From contig NZ_AP022673.1 of the NCBI RefSeq assembly GCF_013374115.1, forward strand, positions 62,001 to 126,000: a DNA stretch of 64,000 nt, read 5' to 3'. Each line of letters opens with the position of its first letter. The first letter of the stretch is position 1. Under the pieces are notes generated by a model that saw nothing but the letters and a program-made list of their open reading frames with translations, ran no database searches and had not been told where the DNA came from. This document shows positions 11,168 to 19,282 of the stretch, one piece after another. The position numbers and the translations under genes were made by a program. Source of the stretch: Sphingomonas sp. HMP9. Its GTDB lineage: Bacteria; Pseudomonadota; Alphaproteobacteria; Sphingomonadales; Sphingomonadaceae.

Positions 11168-11284
11168 GTCACCCCGACTCTTCGACTCAGCTCAGGAGAG
11201 CCTTGTTCCGGGGACCACCGTGCCGCACACTCGCGGCGGTTCGCTATGCGGATCGGTGGACCCCGGAACAAGTCCGGGGTGACG
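11168..11284. repeat. Palindromic intergenic repeat, family C
   Basis: Outer arms CGTCACCCCG and CGGGGTGACG and inner arms CTTGTTCCGGGGACCACC and GGTGGACCCCGGAACAAG (one mismatch) form a cruciform-sized inverted repeat. It fills the divergent space between the MFS and S9 genes, so the promoters of both must lie in or beside it. It is the only copy of this family in the window. Confidence 0.8.
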
Positions 11285-11298
11285 TTAAGGAGTTGGGC

Positions 11299-13428
11299 AT
11301 GCGTGGTTTCTCGCTTTCGGCCGTAGCAACGTTGCTTGCAGGGACCGCCGGCCTTGCGAGCGGCACCGCGCTCGCCCAAGTCGCACCGATGACCAAAACG
11401 AACACCACCGCCGACCCGTATATCTGGCTCGAGGACAAGGACGGTGCGAAGCCGCTCGCCTGGGTCGAGGCGGAGAACGCGAAGACGCTCCCGCGGCTGC
11501 AGAACGATCCGCGCTACAAGACCTTCCTTGCCGAGGCGCTGGCGATCGCGTCGGCGAAGGACCGCATCCCGATGCCCAACCAGATGTTCGGGCGGATCTA
11601 CAATTTCTGGCGCGATGCCGATCATCCGCACGGGCTGTGGCGCTGGACGAGCGCCGCCGACTATTCGAGCGCGACCCCGAAATGGACGACCGCGCTGGAC
11701 CTGGATGCGCTGGGCAAGGCCGAGGGCAAGCAATGGGTCTGGAAGGGCTCGACCTGCCTCCAGCCCGAGGAGCGGCTGTGCCTGGTCGCGTTGTCCGAGG
11801 GCGGCGAGGACGCGGTCACCTATCGCGAGTTCGACCTGTCGACCGGGGCGTTCGTCGCCAATGGGTTTACGCTGCCGACGTCGAAGCAGGATGCGACATG
11901 GGTCGACAAGGATACGCTGTTGGTCGCGCGCGACTGGGGCGCGGGGACGACGACGCAGTCGGGGTACGCGTTCGTGCTGAAGCAGGTGAAGCGCGGCCAG
12001 CCACTGACCGCAGCGACCGAGGTGTACCGTGGCGCGGCGACCGACCAGGGGCCAACCGGCGCGGACGTGCTGACCGACGAGAAGGGCAATCGGCTGGTCG
12101 TGATCCAGCGGCGCAAGACGTTCTTCGGCGCGGACAAGCTGGTGTGGACGCCGGCGGGCACGCGGCCGCTCGCGCTGCCCGATCGGACGTTTCCATCGGG
12201 GATGATCGACGGGCAGGTGATCTTCTCGACCAGCGACCCGTGGGGCAGGATCCCCGAGGGGGCGGTTGCGTCGGCACCGCTGTCCGAGGTCGAGAAGGGC
12301 ACGATCAACCCGACGATCGTGTTCGCGCCGGGGCCGCGCCAGTCGGTCGACGGGATGGCGCTGACTCGGTCGAAGCTGTTGCTGGTGGTGTCGGACAATG
12401 TGCGCGGCCGTGCGTCGGTCTACACGCATGGGGCGGGCGGCTGGACCGCCAAGCCGATCGCGCTGCCCGACAATGCTTCGATCGATGTGGCGAGCACGAC
12501 CGATCGCAGCGACGACGCGTATCTGACCGTGACGGGGTTCCTGACGCCGACCTCGCTCTATTCGCTGGATGCGGCGACGGGCGCCGCGCCGAAGCCGATC
12601 AAGACGCTGCCGCCGAAGTTCGATGCGTCGAACGACGTGGTCGAGCAGTTCGAGGCGACCTCGCCCGACGGGACGAAGGTGCCGTATTTCGTGGTCCACA
12701 AGAAGGGCATCGTGCTCGACGGCACCACGCCGACGATCATGACGGCGTATGGCGGTTTTCAGGTGTCGATGACGCCGAGCTATTCGGGAAGCACTGGCAA
12801 GCTGTGGCTGGAGCGGGGCGGCAGTTACGTGCTCGCCAATATCCGCGGCGGCGGCGAGTTCGGGCCGAAGTGGCATGACGCCGGGCGGAAGACGAAGCGG
12901 CAGGTGATCTATGACGACTTCGCGGCGGTGGCGAAGGACCTGTTTGCGCGCAAGCTGACGAGCCCTGCCAAGCTCGGCATCTATGGCGGGTCGAATGGCG
13001 GGCTGCTGATGGGCGTCGAGTTCAACCAGCATCCGGATTTGTGGAAGGCGGTGACAATCCAGGTGCCGCTGCTCGACATGATCCGGTATGAGGGGATTGC
13101 CGCGGGCGCGTCGTGGGTCGACGAATATGGGTCGGTGACGGTGCCGGCGGAGAAGGCGTTCCTCGAAAAGATCTCGCCCTATCAGAACATCAGGAAGGGC
13201 GTCGCGTATCCCGAGCCCTATATCTGGACGACGACCAAGGACGACCGCGTCGGGCCGCAGCATGCGCGCAAGTTCGCGGCGCGGCTGAAGGAATATGGCC
13301 TGCCGTATCTATATTACGAGGATACCGCCGGCGGGCATTCGGGCGATGCCGATATCGAGCAGGGGGCTCGGTTGCAGGCGTTGCAGATGACGTATTTCAC
13401 GCAGAAGCTGGTTGGGCCGGCGAAGTAG
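11299..13428 (+). CDS. Prolyl oligopeptidase family serine peptidase (S9), exported
   Basis: 709 residues from the ATG at 11299, behind an AAGGAG site. A Sec signal peptide (residues about 1-27, ending GTALAQ) indicates a periplasmic location. The N-terminal propeller starts at DPYIWLEDKDG. The C-terminal alpha/beta hydrolase domain has the nucleophile motif GGSNGG (Ser565), an acid in TTKDDRVGP and the catalytic histidine in GGHSGD (His680). S9A enzymes cleave short proline-containing peptides. The length and order of domains are normal. It stands alone between palindromic repeats. Confidence 0.93.
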   Translation: MRGFSLSAVATLLAGTAGLASGTALAQVAPMTKTNTTADPYIWLEDKDGAKPLAWVEAENAKTLPRLQNDPRYKTFLAEALAIASAKDRIPMPNQMFGRIYNFWRDADHPHGLWRWTSAADYSSATPKWTTALDLDALGKAEGKQWVWKGSTCLQPEERLCLVALSEGGEDAVTYREFDLSTGAFVANGFTLPTSKQDATWVDKDTLLVARDWGAGTTTQSGYAFVLKQVKRGQPLTAATEVYRGAATDQGPTGADVLTDEKGNRLVVIQRRKTFFGADKLVWTPAGTRPLALPDRTFPSGMIDGQVIFSTSDPWGRIPEGAVASAPLSEVEKGTINPTIVFAPGPRQSVDGMALTRSKLLLVVSDNVRGRASVYTHGAGGWTAKPIALPDNASIDVASTTDRSDDAYLTVTGFLTPTSLYSLDAATGAAPKPIKTLPPKFDASNDVVEQFEATSPDGTKVPYFVVHKKGIVLDGTTPTIMTAYGGFQVSMTPSYSGSTGKLWLERGGSYVLANIRGGGEFGPKWHDAGRKTKRQVIYDDFAAVAKDLFARKLTSPAKLGIYGGSNGGLLMGVEFNQHPDLWKAVTIQVPLLDMIRYEGIAAGASWVDEYGSVTVPAEKAFLEKISPYQNIRKGVAYPEPYIWTTTKDDRVGPQHARKFAARLKEYGLPYLYYEDTAGGHSGDADIEQGARLQALQMTYFTQKLVGPAK

Positions 13429-13442
13429 GATGCCCTGTACTG

Positions 13443-13519
13443 TTCTCCCGCGAAGGCGGGAGCCCAGGGTTACAGGCGTTGCGGCCCGTAACCCTGGACC
13501 CCCGCCTCCGCGGGGGAAC
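13443..13519. repeat. Palindromic intergenic repeat, family B copy 2
   Basis: Arms ctcccgcgaaggcgggagcc and gacccccgcctccgcggggg, with internal CAGGGTTAC/GTAACCCTG pairing, follow the S9 peptidase stop by 14 bases. Confidence 0.85.
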
Positions 13520-13569
13520 GGCTAGTCTGCTCGGTCGCGCGGATCAGCGGCCGCGGACCTGTCCGTGCC

Positions 13570-13656
13570 CCCGTCATCCTGGACTTGATCCAGGATCCAG
13601 AGCCACGAACGACCTCGCGCGCGGCCCTGGATCCTGACTTTCGTCAGGATGACGGC
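13570..13656. repeat. Long palindromic intergenic repeat, family A copy 3
   Basis: The outer arms CCGTCATCCTG and CAGGATGACGG pair exactly. The right arm shares ctggatcctgactttcgtca with copies 1 and 2, and the left arm shares ctggacttgatccag with copy 2. It lies immediately before the stop of the convergent glycine-zipper gene. Confidence 0.85.
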
Positions 13657-13663
13657 GGTTGCA

Positions 13664-14215
13664 TCACCGGCAGCGGACCTGGTTGTTGCTCTGCTCCACC
13701 GCACGGCCGGCGAGGCCACCGGCCGCGGCGCCGAGCAACGAACCGACGATCCGCGAACGGCCGCCGTCGATCACGTTGCCGAGGATGCCGCCGCCTGCGG
13801 CACCGATGATCAGCCCGGTCGTGCCGTCGTTGCGCTTGCAGTAATATTTGCCGTCCTGCCCCGCATAGACGCGGTCGTTGGTCGCAAGCGTGCGCTCCTG
13901 ATAGTTCGGCCCCGCGCGATAATAGCGCGACGGATCGTAATTGCCTTCGTCGCGCTCGTCCGGATAGGCGTCCTGATAGCCGCCGCTGCGATCGGGCGCG
14001 GTGCGGTAGCCGCCCTGTGGCGCATAGCCGCCACGGTTGCCGCGGACCGACTGGTAGCGATCGAATTCCTGGCGGAAGATCTGCAATTCGCTGTCGAGGC
14101 GCGACTGTGCGGCGGCAAAACGGGCGTCGTCGGCACTGCTCTGCGCGGCGGCGGGGGTGGCAGCGGAGAGGCAGGTGGCGGCGATCAGTGCTGCCGTACC
14201 GAGAATGCGCTTCAT
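13664..14215 (-). CDS. Glycine-zipper 2TM domain protein, exported
   Basis: 183 residues with a Sec signal peptide (residues 1-25, ATPAAAQS). A polar, Gln/Arg/Tyr-rich middle (RGGYAPQGGYRTAPDR) is followed by a Cys-containing YYCKRNDGTTGLIIGAAGGG. The C-terminal glycine zipper runs LIIGAAGGGILGNVIDGG and SLLGAAAGGLAGRAV, as in 17-kDa surface antigen-type proteins. It probably inserts into or lines the outer membrane or periplasm. No enzyme motif is seen. An AAGGACC site precedes the ATG. Confidence 0.85.
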   Translation of the reverse strand: MKRILGTAALIAATCLSAATPAAAQSSADDARFAAAQSRLDSELQIFRQEFDRYQSVRGNRGGYAPQGGYRTAPDRSGGYQDAYPDERDEGNYDPSRYYRAGPNYQERTLATNDRVYAGQDGKYYCKRNDGTTGLIIGAAGGGILGNVIDGGRSRIVGSLLGAAAGGLAGRAVEQSNNQVRCR

Positions 14216-14243
14216 GATCCGGGTCCTTCTAAAGGGTCACAAC

Positions 14244-14280
14244 GAGAGCGGGCGGCAACATCGTGCCACCGCCCGCCCGA
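14244..14280 (-). terminator. Hairpin downstream of the small His/Arg-rich gene
   Basis: GCGGGCGG pairs with CCGCCCGC around an imperfect inner stem, 13 bases after the stop at 14293. It has no clear T-run. Confidence 0.4.
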
Positions 14281-14292
14281 TTTCAAGAGGTA

Positions 14293-14580
14293 TCAGCGGC
14301 AGATCTGCACGCGGCGGTTGTGGCGCCATTCGGTGCGGCAGCGACGATTGTTGTTCCAGTTGCGACGATCATGGTCGCGACCACGGTAGCGGCGGTTGTC
14401 GTGACGATCGCCGCGGTGGTCGTTGCGGCGATAATCGCGGCGGTCGCCACGATGGTCGCCCCGGTGGTCGTTGTCGCGGTATTGCTGGCTGTACCCGCGC
14501 TGCGCTTCGGCAGGAGCGGCAGCGCCGAGGCCGAGCGTCGCGAAGGCCAACCCGGCGGCGATGAGATGCGTAAACTTCAT
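14293..14580 (-). CDS. Small secreted His/Arg/Asp-rich repeat protein
   Basis: 95 residues from the ATG at 14580, with a Sec signal peptide (residues 1-26, APAEAQ). The mature part is almost wholly Asp, His, Arg, Asn and Tyr, built from imperfect DHRGDRRDYRR-like units, and ends with two Cys (RRCRTEWRHNRRVQICR) that could form a disulfide. Such low-complexity proteins are often called RcnB-like or hypothetical in sphingomonads; metal or polyanion binding is possible but not shown. A GGAAC-N16-CGTA sequence upstream (14622-14646) is a weak EcfG candidate. Confidence 0.75.
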   Translation of the reverse strand: MKFTHLIAAGLAFATLGLGAAAPAEAQRGYSQQYRDNDHRGDHRGDRRDYRRNDHRGDRHDNRRYRGRDHDRRNWNNNRRCRTEWRHNRRVQICR

Positions 14581-14696
14581 GAGATGTCCTCTCGAACCCG
14601 ACAATCGGGATGCGCCGTTGATACGGCTATAGAGAGACATCGTTCCTGAACGGGGTTGTCGGCTGGCGTACAGGTTCGGTGCGCGCCAGCCGGAGA

Positions 14697-14990
14697 TCAG
14701 CCGGCGAGGCCCTCGATCACGAACACGCGGTAATCGGCACCTTTCAGACGGTGCTGCAACGCGTCCTGATAGGCGGGGCTGTCATACCAGGCATGCGCCT
14801 CGGCCACGTCCGGGAATTCGAGGATCACGGCGCCGTCGACGGCTGGACCCTCGAGCGTCTCGACCGCGCCGTAGAACGCCAGCGGCGTCAGCGTGCGGCC
14901 TTCGCGAGCCAGGGGTGCCTTAGCCTGATAGTGTTTCATCTCGGCGGCATCGGTGATCTCGTTGCGCACGAATACGACATAGGCGGTCAT
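14697..14990 (-). CDS. DUF1330 family protein
   Basis: 97 residues, a dimeric alpha/beta-barrel (ferredoxin-like) fold family. The start MTAYVVFVRNEITD and the segment VILEFPDVAEAHAWYDSPAYQDAL with a final RVFVIEG are the DUF1330 pattern. It is cytosolic with no signal. The function is unknown; related folds include small oxygenases and signal-independent enzymes. It stands 52 bases downstream of the GH29 stop on the same strand, so it may be transcribed from the glycosidase operon, though it has no obvious link to glycans. Confidence 0.85.
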   Translation of the reverse strand: MTAYVVFVRNEITDAAEMKHYQAKAPLAREGRTLTPLAFYGAVETLEGPAVDGAVILEFPDVAEAHAWYDSPAYQDALQHRLKGADYRVFVIEGLAG

Positions 14991-15042
14991 CGCGATTCTC
15001 CTTCTGCGGGGGCGGGGCGGGGGCTAATATAGCCTGTGCCCG

Positions 15043-16965
15043 TCACATTGCGCCTGGTTTCGGCCTGAACGCGCCGAGGCCGGCGATCGCCAACCGTTGC
15101 GCGGGGATCGCCGTCTCGGCGAACGAGAACCGCAGGAAGCGCGCGGAGGTCGGTCGGGCGAAGGCGATGCGCTGGGCGGCGAGTGCATAGGCGATGTTGG
15201 GAAGTTCGCCCTTGGCGATGTCCTGCCAGGTCTTGCCGTCGGCGCTCGCCTCGACGCGGTAGCCCTTGGGCGGGGCGGTCTTCGCCATCACCGCGCGGGA
15301 CGGGACCAGGACGAAGCCGGCGAGCGTCTCGGTCGCGCCGAGGTCGATCGTGACCGAGGCGGGCGTGCCGGGCGCAGGCGCGGGCATGGTCCAGGCGGTG
15401 GCGCTGTCGTCGTCGAGCAACGCCTTGGCGCCCGGCGCGGTCGCGGTGACGATCGACCAGCGGCTGGCGACGACAATCGTCGAATCGGTGTTGCGGACGG
15501 GTGCGACCGGAGCAGGCGCGACCTGCCGGAACAGTGCGACTTCGCTGATCGCGGGGCAGGCGGTGCCTTCGAGGATCCGCAGACGAAGGCGGCGGGGGGC
15601 GATCGGCTGCGGCAGGCGGACGATGCGCTGCGGACCGATCCCCGAATGCTCGGCGAGCGTGCGCCACTGTCCGCCGATTTCGGCGTCGATCGCGAACCGC
15701 GTCACGCGGACGCCGAGCGGGAGATACTCGCGCAGGCGGATGAGGTCGAACGATCGGCCAGGCGGAAGGTCGAGCGTCAGTGTCGGGGTGGTGACCGCGT
15801 CGGGCGTCGACCAATAGGTTTCGCGGTTGCCGTCGAGCACCGTGTTCGCGGCGTAGCTCTTCCCGCGAACATGGCTGGCCGAGGCGACCGCACCCTTTGC
15901 GAGATCGGTGGCGAAGGTCGCGGCCTGCGCCGTGCCGAATGACTTCAGCGTCTCTACGTCGATATCTGCGAGGCGACCGCGGCGATCCGGCGGCAGGTTG
16001 AGGTTGAGGTTGGTGCCGCGACCGACCGACTCGTCGTACAGCTTGAGCAGGCGTCCGGGCGTCTTGACCTTCGAATCCTCGTCGGCGTGATAGAACCAGC
16101 CGGGCCGGATCGAGACGTCGGTTTCCGCCGGCCACCAGAGCGGCGCGCCGCGCACGCCCGAATTGCCCTCGGACTGGACATAAGGGTGGTTCGGCATGGT
16201 GGGCCAGCACGGATCGCCGGCGACGCCGTCCTCGTTCCCGACCCAGCGCAGGTCGGCGCCGAGCGGGTCGAAGGTGCACGCCATCGGCTGATGCTGGTGG
16301 ACCAGCGCGACGATCGACGGCCAGTTATAATATTTGGGCGCGTCGATCTTCCGCGTGTCGCGCGCGCCGCCATAATAGCCATCGCCGCCGTTCGCGCCGT
16401 CGAACCAGAACTCGAACAGCGTGCCGTAGCGCGTGCAGAGCTCGACGACCTGCTTGCGGAAATACTCGACATAGGCCGGGCGGCCATATTCGGCGTGGTT
16501 GCGATCCCAGGGCGAGAGATACAGCCCGAAATCAAGCCCGGCGCGACGCGTAGCGCGCTCCATCTCGCCGACGATGTCGCCCTTGCCGTCCTTATAGGGG
16601 CTGTTGCGGATGCAGTGTTCGGTCAGCATCGTCGGCCAGAGACAGAAGCCGTCATGATGCTTGGCGGTCAGGATGATGCCGCGCATCCCGCCGGCCTTTG
16701 CCGCGGCGACGATCTGGTCGGGCGAGAAGTCGGTCGGGTTGAAAAGCTTGGGATCCTCGTCGCCATATCCCCATTCGCGATCGGTGAACGTGTTGATCGA
16801 GAAATGGACGAACGCATATTGCTCGCGCGCATGCCAGGCCAGCTGGCGCTTCGACGGTGTCGCGCCCCAGGGCCTTGGCGCGGCATCGCGGCCGGCACCG
16901 ATCGCGGGCGTGGAAGTGGCGGCAAGACCCGAGGCGAGCAGCAGGCGGCGGGAAACTTCGGTCAT
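15043..16965 (-). CDS. Alpha-L-fucosidase, GH29, with two F5/8-type domains
   Basis: 640 residues from the second of two tandem ATGs (16965), which is better spaced from GGAG. A Tat-type signal (VSRRLLLASGLAA) predicts folded export to the periplasm. The GH29 barrel covers residues about 35-345, with LTAKHHDGFCLWPT and the nucleophile Asp189 in EFWFDGA. Two beta-sandwich domains of the F5/8 type C (discoidin) kind follow at about 350-490 and 500-635. GH29 enzymes remove alpha-1,2/3/4/6-linked L-fucose. It is the last gene of the six-glycosidase operon. In N-glycan context it would remove core or antennal fucose; the linkage cannot be told from sequence. Confidence 0.93.
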   Translation of the reverse strand: MTEVSRRLLLASGLAATSTPAIGAGRDAAPRPWGATPSKRQLAWHAREQYAFVHFSINTFTDREWGYGDEDPKLFNPTDFSPDQIVAAAKAGGMRGIILTAKHHDGFCLWPTMLTEHCIRNSPYKDGKGDIVGEMERATRRAGLDFGLYLSPWDRNHAEYGRPAYVEYFRKQVVELCTRYGTLFEFWFDGANGGDGYYGGARDTRKIDAPKYYNWPSIVALVHQHQPMACTFDPLGADLRWVGNEDGVAGDPCWPTMPNHPYVQSEGNSGVRGAPLWWPAETDVSIRPGWFYHADEDSKVKTPGRLLKLYDESVGRGTNLNLNLPPDRRGRLADIDVETLKSFGTAQAATFATDLAKGAVASASHVRGKSYAANTVLDGNRETYWSTPDAVTTPTLTLDLPPGRSFDLIRLREYLPLGVRVTRFAIDAEIGGQWRTLAEHSGIGPQRIVRLPQPIAPRRLRLRILEGTACPAISEVALFRQVAPAPVAPVRNTDSTIVVASRWSIVTATAPGAKALLDDDSATAWTMPAPAPGTPASVTIDLGATETLAGFVLVPSRAVMAKTAPPKGYRVEASADGKTWQDIAKGELPNIAYALAAQRIAFARPTSARFLRFSFAETAIPAQRLAIAGLGAFRPKPGAM

Positions 16966-16984
16966 CATCGTCTCCGGGAAAAGC

Positions 16985-19282
16985 TCAGGCAGCGGGCTGG
17001 CCGAACGAGGGCGGTCGGTCGGTCAGCTTGGCGCCGAATGCAGGGTTCGGCGTTGCGGACATCGTGAAGCGGAGCGTGCCGCCCGCCGCGAGATCGGCGT
17101 GGGAGATCCAGCTCTTGGTCCACGGCTTGCCGTTCCACTGGACCGCCGCGACGTAGGGCGTGTCGGCGCGGTTGCCGGGTGCGTCGACGACCAGCTTGCG
17201 GCCCTTGCCGACATGGACTTCGGCGCGGGCGAACAGCGGCGAGCCGAACACGTAGACGGCCGCGACCGGATCGACTGGGTAGAAACCAAGCGCGGACATC
17301 ACGAACCACGCGCTCATCTGGCCGCAATCGTCGTTGCCGATGATTCCGTCGGTCGCGTTGCGGTACATCGTGTCGAGCAGCTTGCGGACCAGCGCCTGCG
17401 TCTTCCACGGCTGGCCGACATAGGCGTAGAGATAGGGCACGTGCTGGTCGGGTTCGTTGCCGTGCGCATATTGGCCGAGCAGCCCGGAGATGTCGGGCGG
17501 CGCGTCCTTCGGCAGCGTCGACGGCGCGGCGAACAGCGCGTCGAGCCTGCCCGCGAACTTCGCGTCGCCGCCGAAATGCGCGATCTGGCCGTAGAGGTCG
17601 TGCTGGTTCAGGAACGTGGTCTGCCAACCATTCGCCTCGGTGAAGTCGCGGTAGCGCTTGGTATGGCTGAGCTGGATGGGGTCGTAGGGCGTCAGCCAGC
17701 TGCCGTCGGCGAGCTTGGGCCGCGCCAGGCCGATCGTCGGATCGAGCACGTTGCGGTAGTTACGGCTGCGCAGACGCAGGCGATCGGCGTCCTCGGTGGC
17801 ACCGGCCTTGCGCGCGAGCGTCGCCATCGCCCAGTCGTCATAGGCGTATTCCTGGGTCCGGCTGACCGACTCGTCGACGACGTCCGCGGGCAAATAGCCA
17901 CGCTCGATATACGTGCCGCGTGCGCGACTGTTGACCAGATCGGGGGCGGCGGGATCGAACGCGCGCGTACGGATCGCGGGCCATGCCGCGGCATAGTCGG
18001 CGTCGATGCCCTTGGCGGCTGCCTCGGCCATGATCGCGACCGCGTGCCAGCCGATCATCGTGCCGGTCTCGACCCCCTGGAGTGGCCAGCAGGGCGGGCC
18101 GTACGCGCTTTGCTGCGTCTGGCGGATCAGGTCGCGGACCAGCGATTTGGCGCGATCGGGCGCGACCAGCGTCAGCAGCGGGTGGAGCGTGCGATACGTG
18201 TCCCAGGTCGAATAGGTGCTGTACGCCTGCTCGCCGGCGGGCACGCTGTGGACCTCGCGATCGAGCCCGACATAGCGACCGTCGACGTCGGAGAAGAGCG
18301 TCGGCGCGATCATCGCGTGATAGAGCGCGGTGGTCATGATCACGCGGGCATCGTCGGTGCCGCCCTCGACCTTCACGACCTTGAGCGTGTCGGCCCAGTT
18401 CCGGATCGCCTGGCGGCGCGCGACGTCGAACTCGCGGAAATAGGACGCGGCGAGGTTGGTGCGGGCGCCGGCCAAATCGACCGCGGAGACGGCGGTGCGG
18501 ACGACGATCGGCGCGGCGCCGGCGTTGTCGTAATGCAGCACCGCGCGGACGCGGTCGGCGGTGACGATCGCGCCGTTGACGCTTTGTGTACCAGCGTAGA
18601 GCGTGATCCGGTCAGGCTTTGGTGAAACGTGCATCGCGAAATGGATGCGGCGGCCCTTCGCCCAGCGAAACGTCCGGCGGCTGCCGGTGAGCGTGCCGTC
18701 GGTATCGAGTTCGATCCGGCTATCGTCGATCAGCGGACCCTCGCCGGGGCGGCTGTCGCGGTAATTGCCGAGATCGATCAGGAGATGGCCGGGGCCGGCG
18801 GGGAAGTGATGACGCTGCCACCCGACACGCGTCTCCGCGGTCAGTTCGGAGCGGACGCCGTTGCCGAGTGTGACGGCGTAATAGCCGGGCTCGGTGACTT
18901 CCTGCGTATAGGTCTGGCGATAGCCTTCGCCGGGCTTGTCGGGGGCGCCTGGCAACAGTCTGACCGCGCCGCGACCGGGGACGACCAGAACGTCCATCAG
19001 GTCGGCAATGCCGGTGCCCGACAGATGCGTGTGCGAGAAGCCCATCATGGTCGGGTCGCCGTGATGATAGCCCGAGCAATTCGCCCAATTCTCGGTATCG
19101 GTGTCGGGGCTGACCTGGACCATCCCGAACGGCATCGTCGCGCCGGGATAGGTATGGCCGTCGCCGCCGGTGCCGATCCAGAGGTCGGGCTTGGCCTGTG
19201 CCGAGCGTGCGGCGACAGGGATTGCGCCGGCGATCGCCAGCGCTCCGCTGGAGCCGAGCAGGGCGCGTCGTGTGATCGTCAT
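16985..19282 (-). CDS. Alpha-mannosidase, GH92
   Basis: 765 residues from the ATG at 19282. A Tat-type signal (TRRALLGSSGALAIAG) is followed by the GH92 N-terminal hallmark WIGTGGDGHTYPGATMPFG. The C-terminal (alpha/alpha)6 domain contains GNDDCGQMSAWFVMSALGFY. GH92 enzymes are calcium-dependent inverting exo-alpha-mannosidases, mostly acting on N-glycan alpha-1,2, 1,3 or 1,4 linkages. The start overlaps the GH125 stop by ATGA, so translation is coupled. In Xanthomonas campestris a GH92 enzyme starts trimming of the paucimannose core; the same order of action is inferred here. Confidence 0.95.
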   Translation of the reverse strand: MTITRRALLGSSGALAIAGAIPVAARSAQAKPDLWIGTGGDGHTYPGATMPFGMVQVSPDTDTENWANCSGYHHGDPTMMGFSHTHLSGTGIADLMDVLVVPGRGAVRLLPGAPDKPGEGYRQTYTQEVTEPGYYAVTLGNGVRSELTAETRVGWQRHHFPAGPGHLLIDLGNYRDSRPGEGPLIDDSRIELDTDGTLTGSRRTFRWAKGRRIHFAMHVSPKPDRITLYAGTQSVNGAIVTADRVRAVLHYDNAGAAPIVVRTAVSAVDLAGARTNLAASYFREFDVARRQAIRNWADTLKVVKVEGGTDDARVIMTTALYHAMIAPTLFSDVDGRYVGLDREVHSVPAGEQAYSTYSTWDTYRTLHPLLTLVAPDRAKSLVRDLIRQTQQSAYGPPCWPLQGVETGTMIGWHAVAIMAEAAAKGIDADYAAAWPAIRTRAFDPAAPDLVNSRARGTYIERGYLPADVVDESVSRTQEYAYDDWAMATLARKAGATEDADRLRLRSRNYRNVLDPTIGLARPKLADGSWLTPYDPIQLSHTKRYRDFTEANGWQTTFLNQHDLYGQIAHFGGDAKFAGRLDALFAAPSTLPKDAPPDISGLLGQYAHGNEPDQHVPYLYAYVGQPWKTQALVRKLLDTMYRNATDGIIGNDDCGQMSAWFVMSALGFYPVDPVAAVYVFGSPLFARAEVHVGKGRKLVVDAPGNRADTPYVAAVQWNGKPWTKSWISHADLAAGGTLRFTMSATPNPAFGAKLTDRPPSFGQPAA

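Noticed and set aside
10729..13263. Long minus-strand frame over the S9 peptidase
   Set aside because: Its end copies the MFS gene in another frame and the rest mirrors the peptidase; no domain seen.
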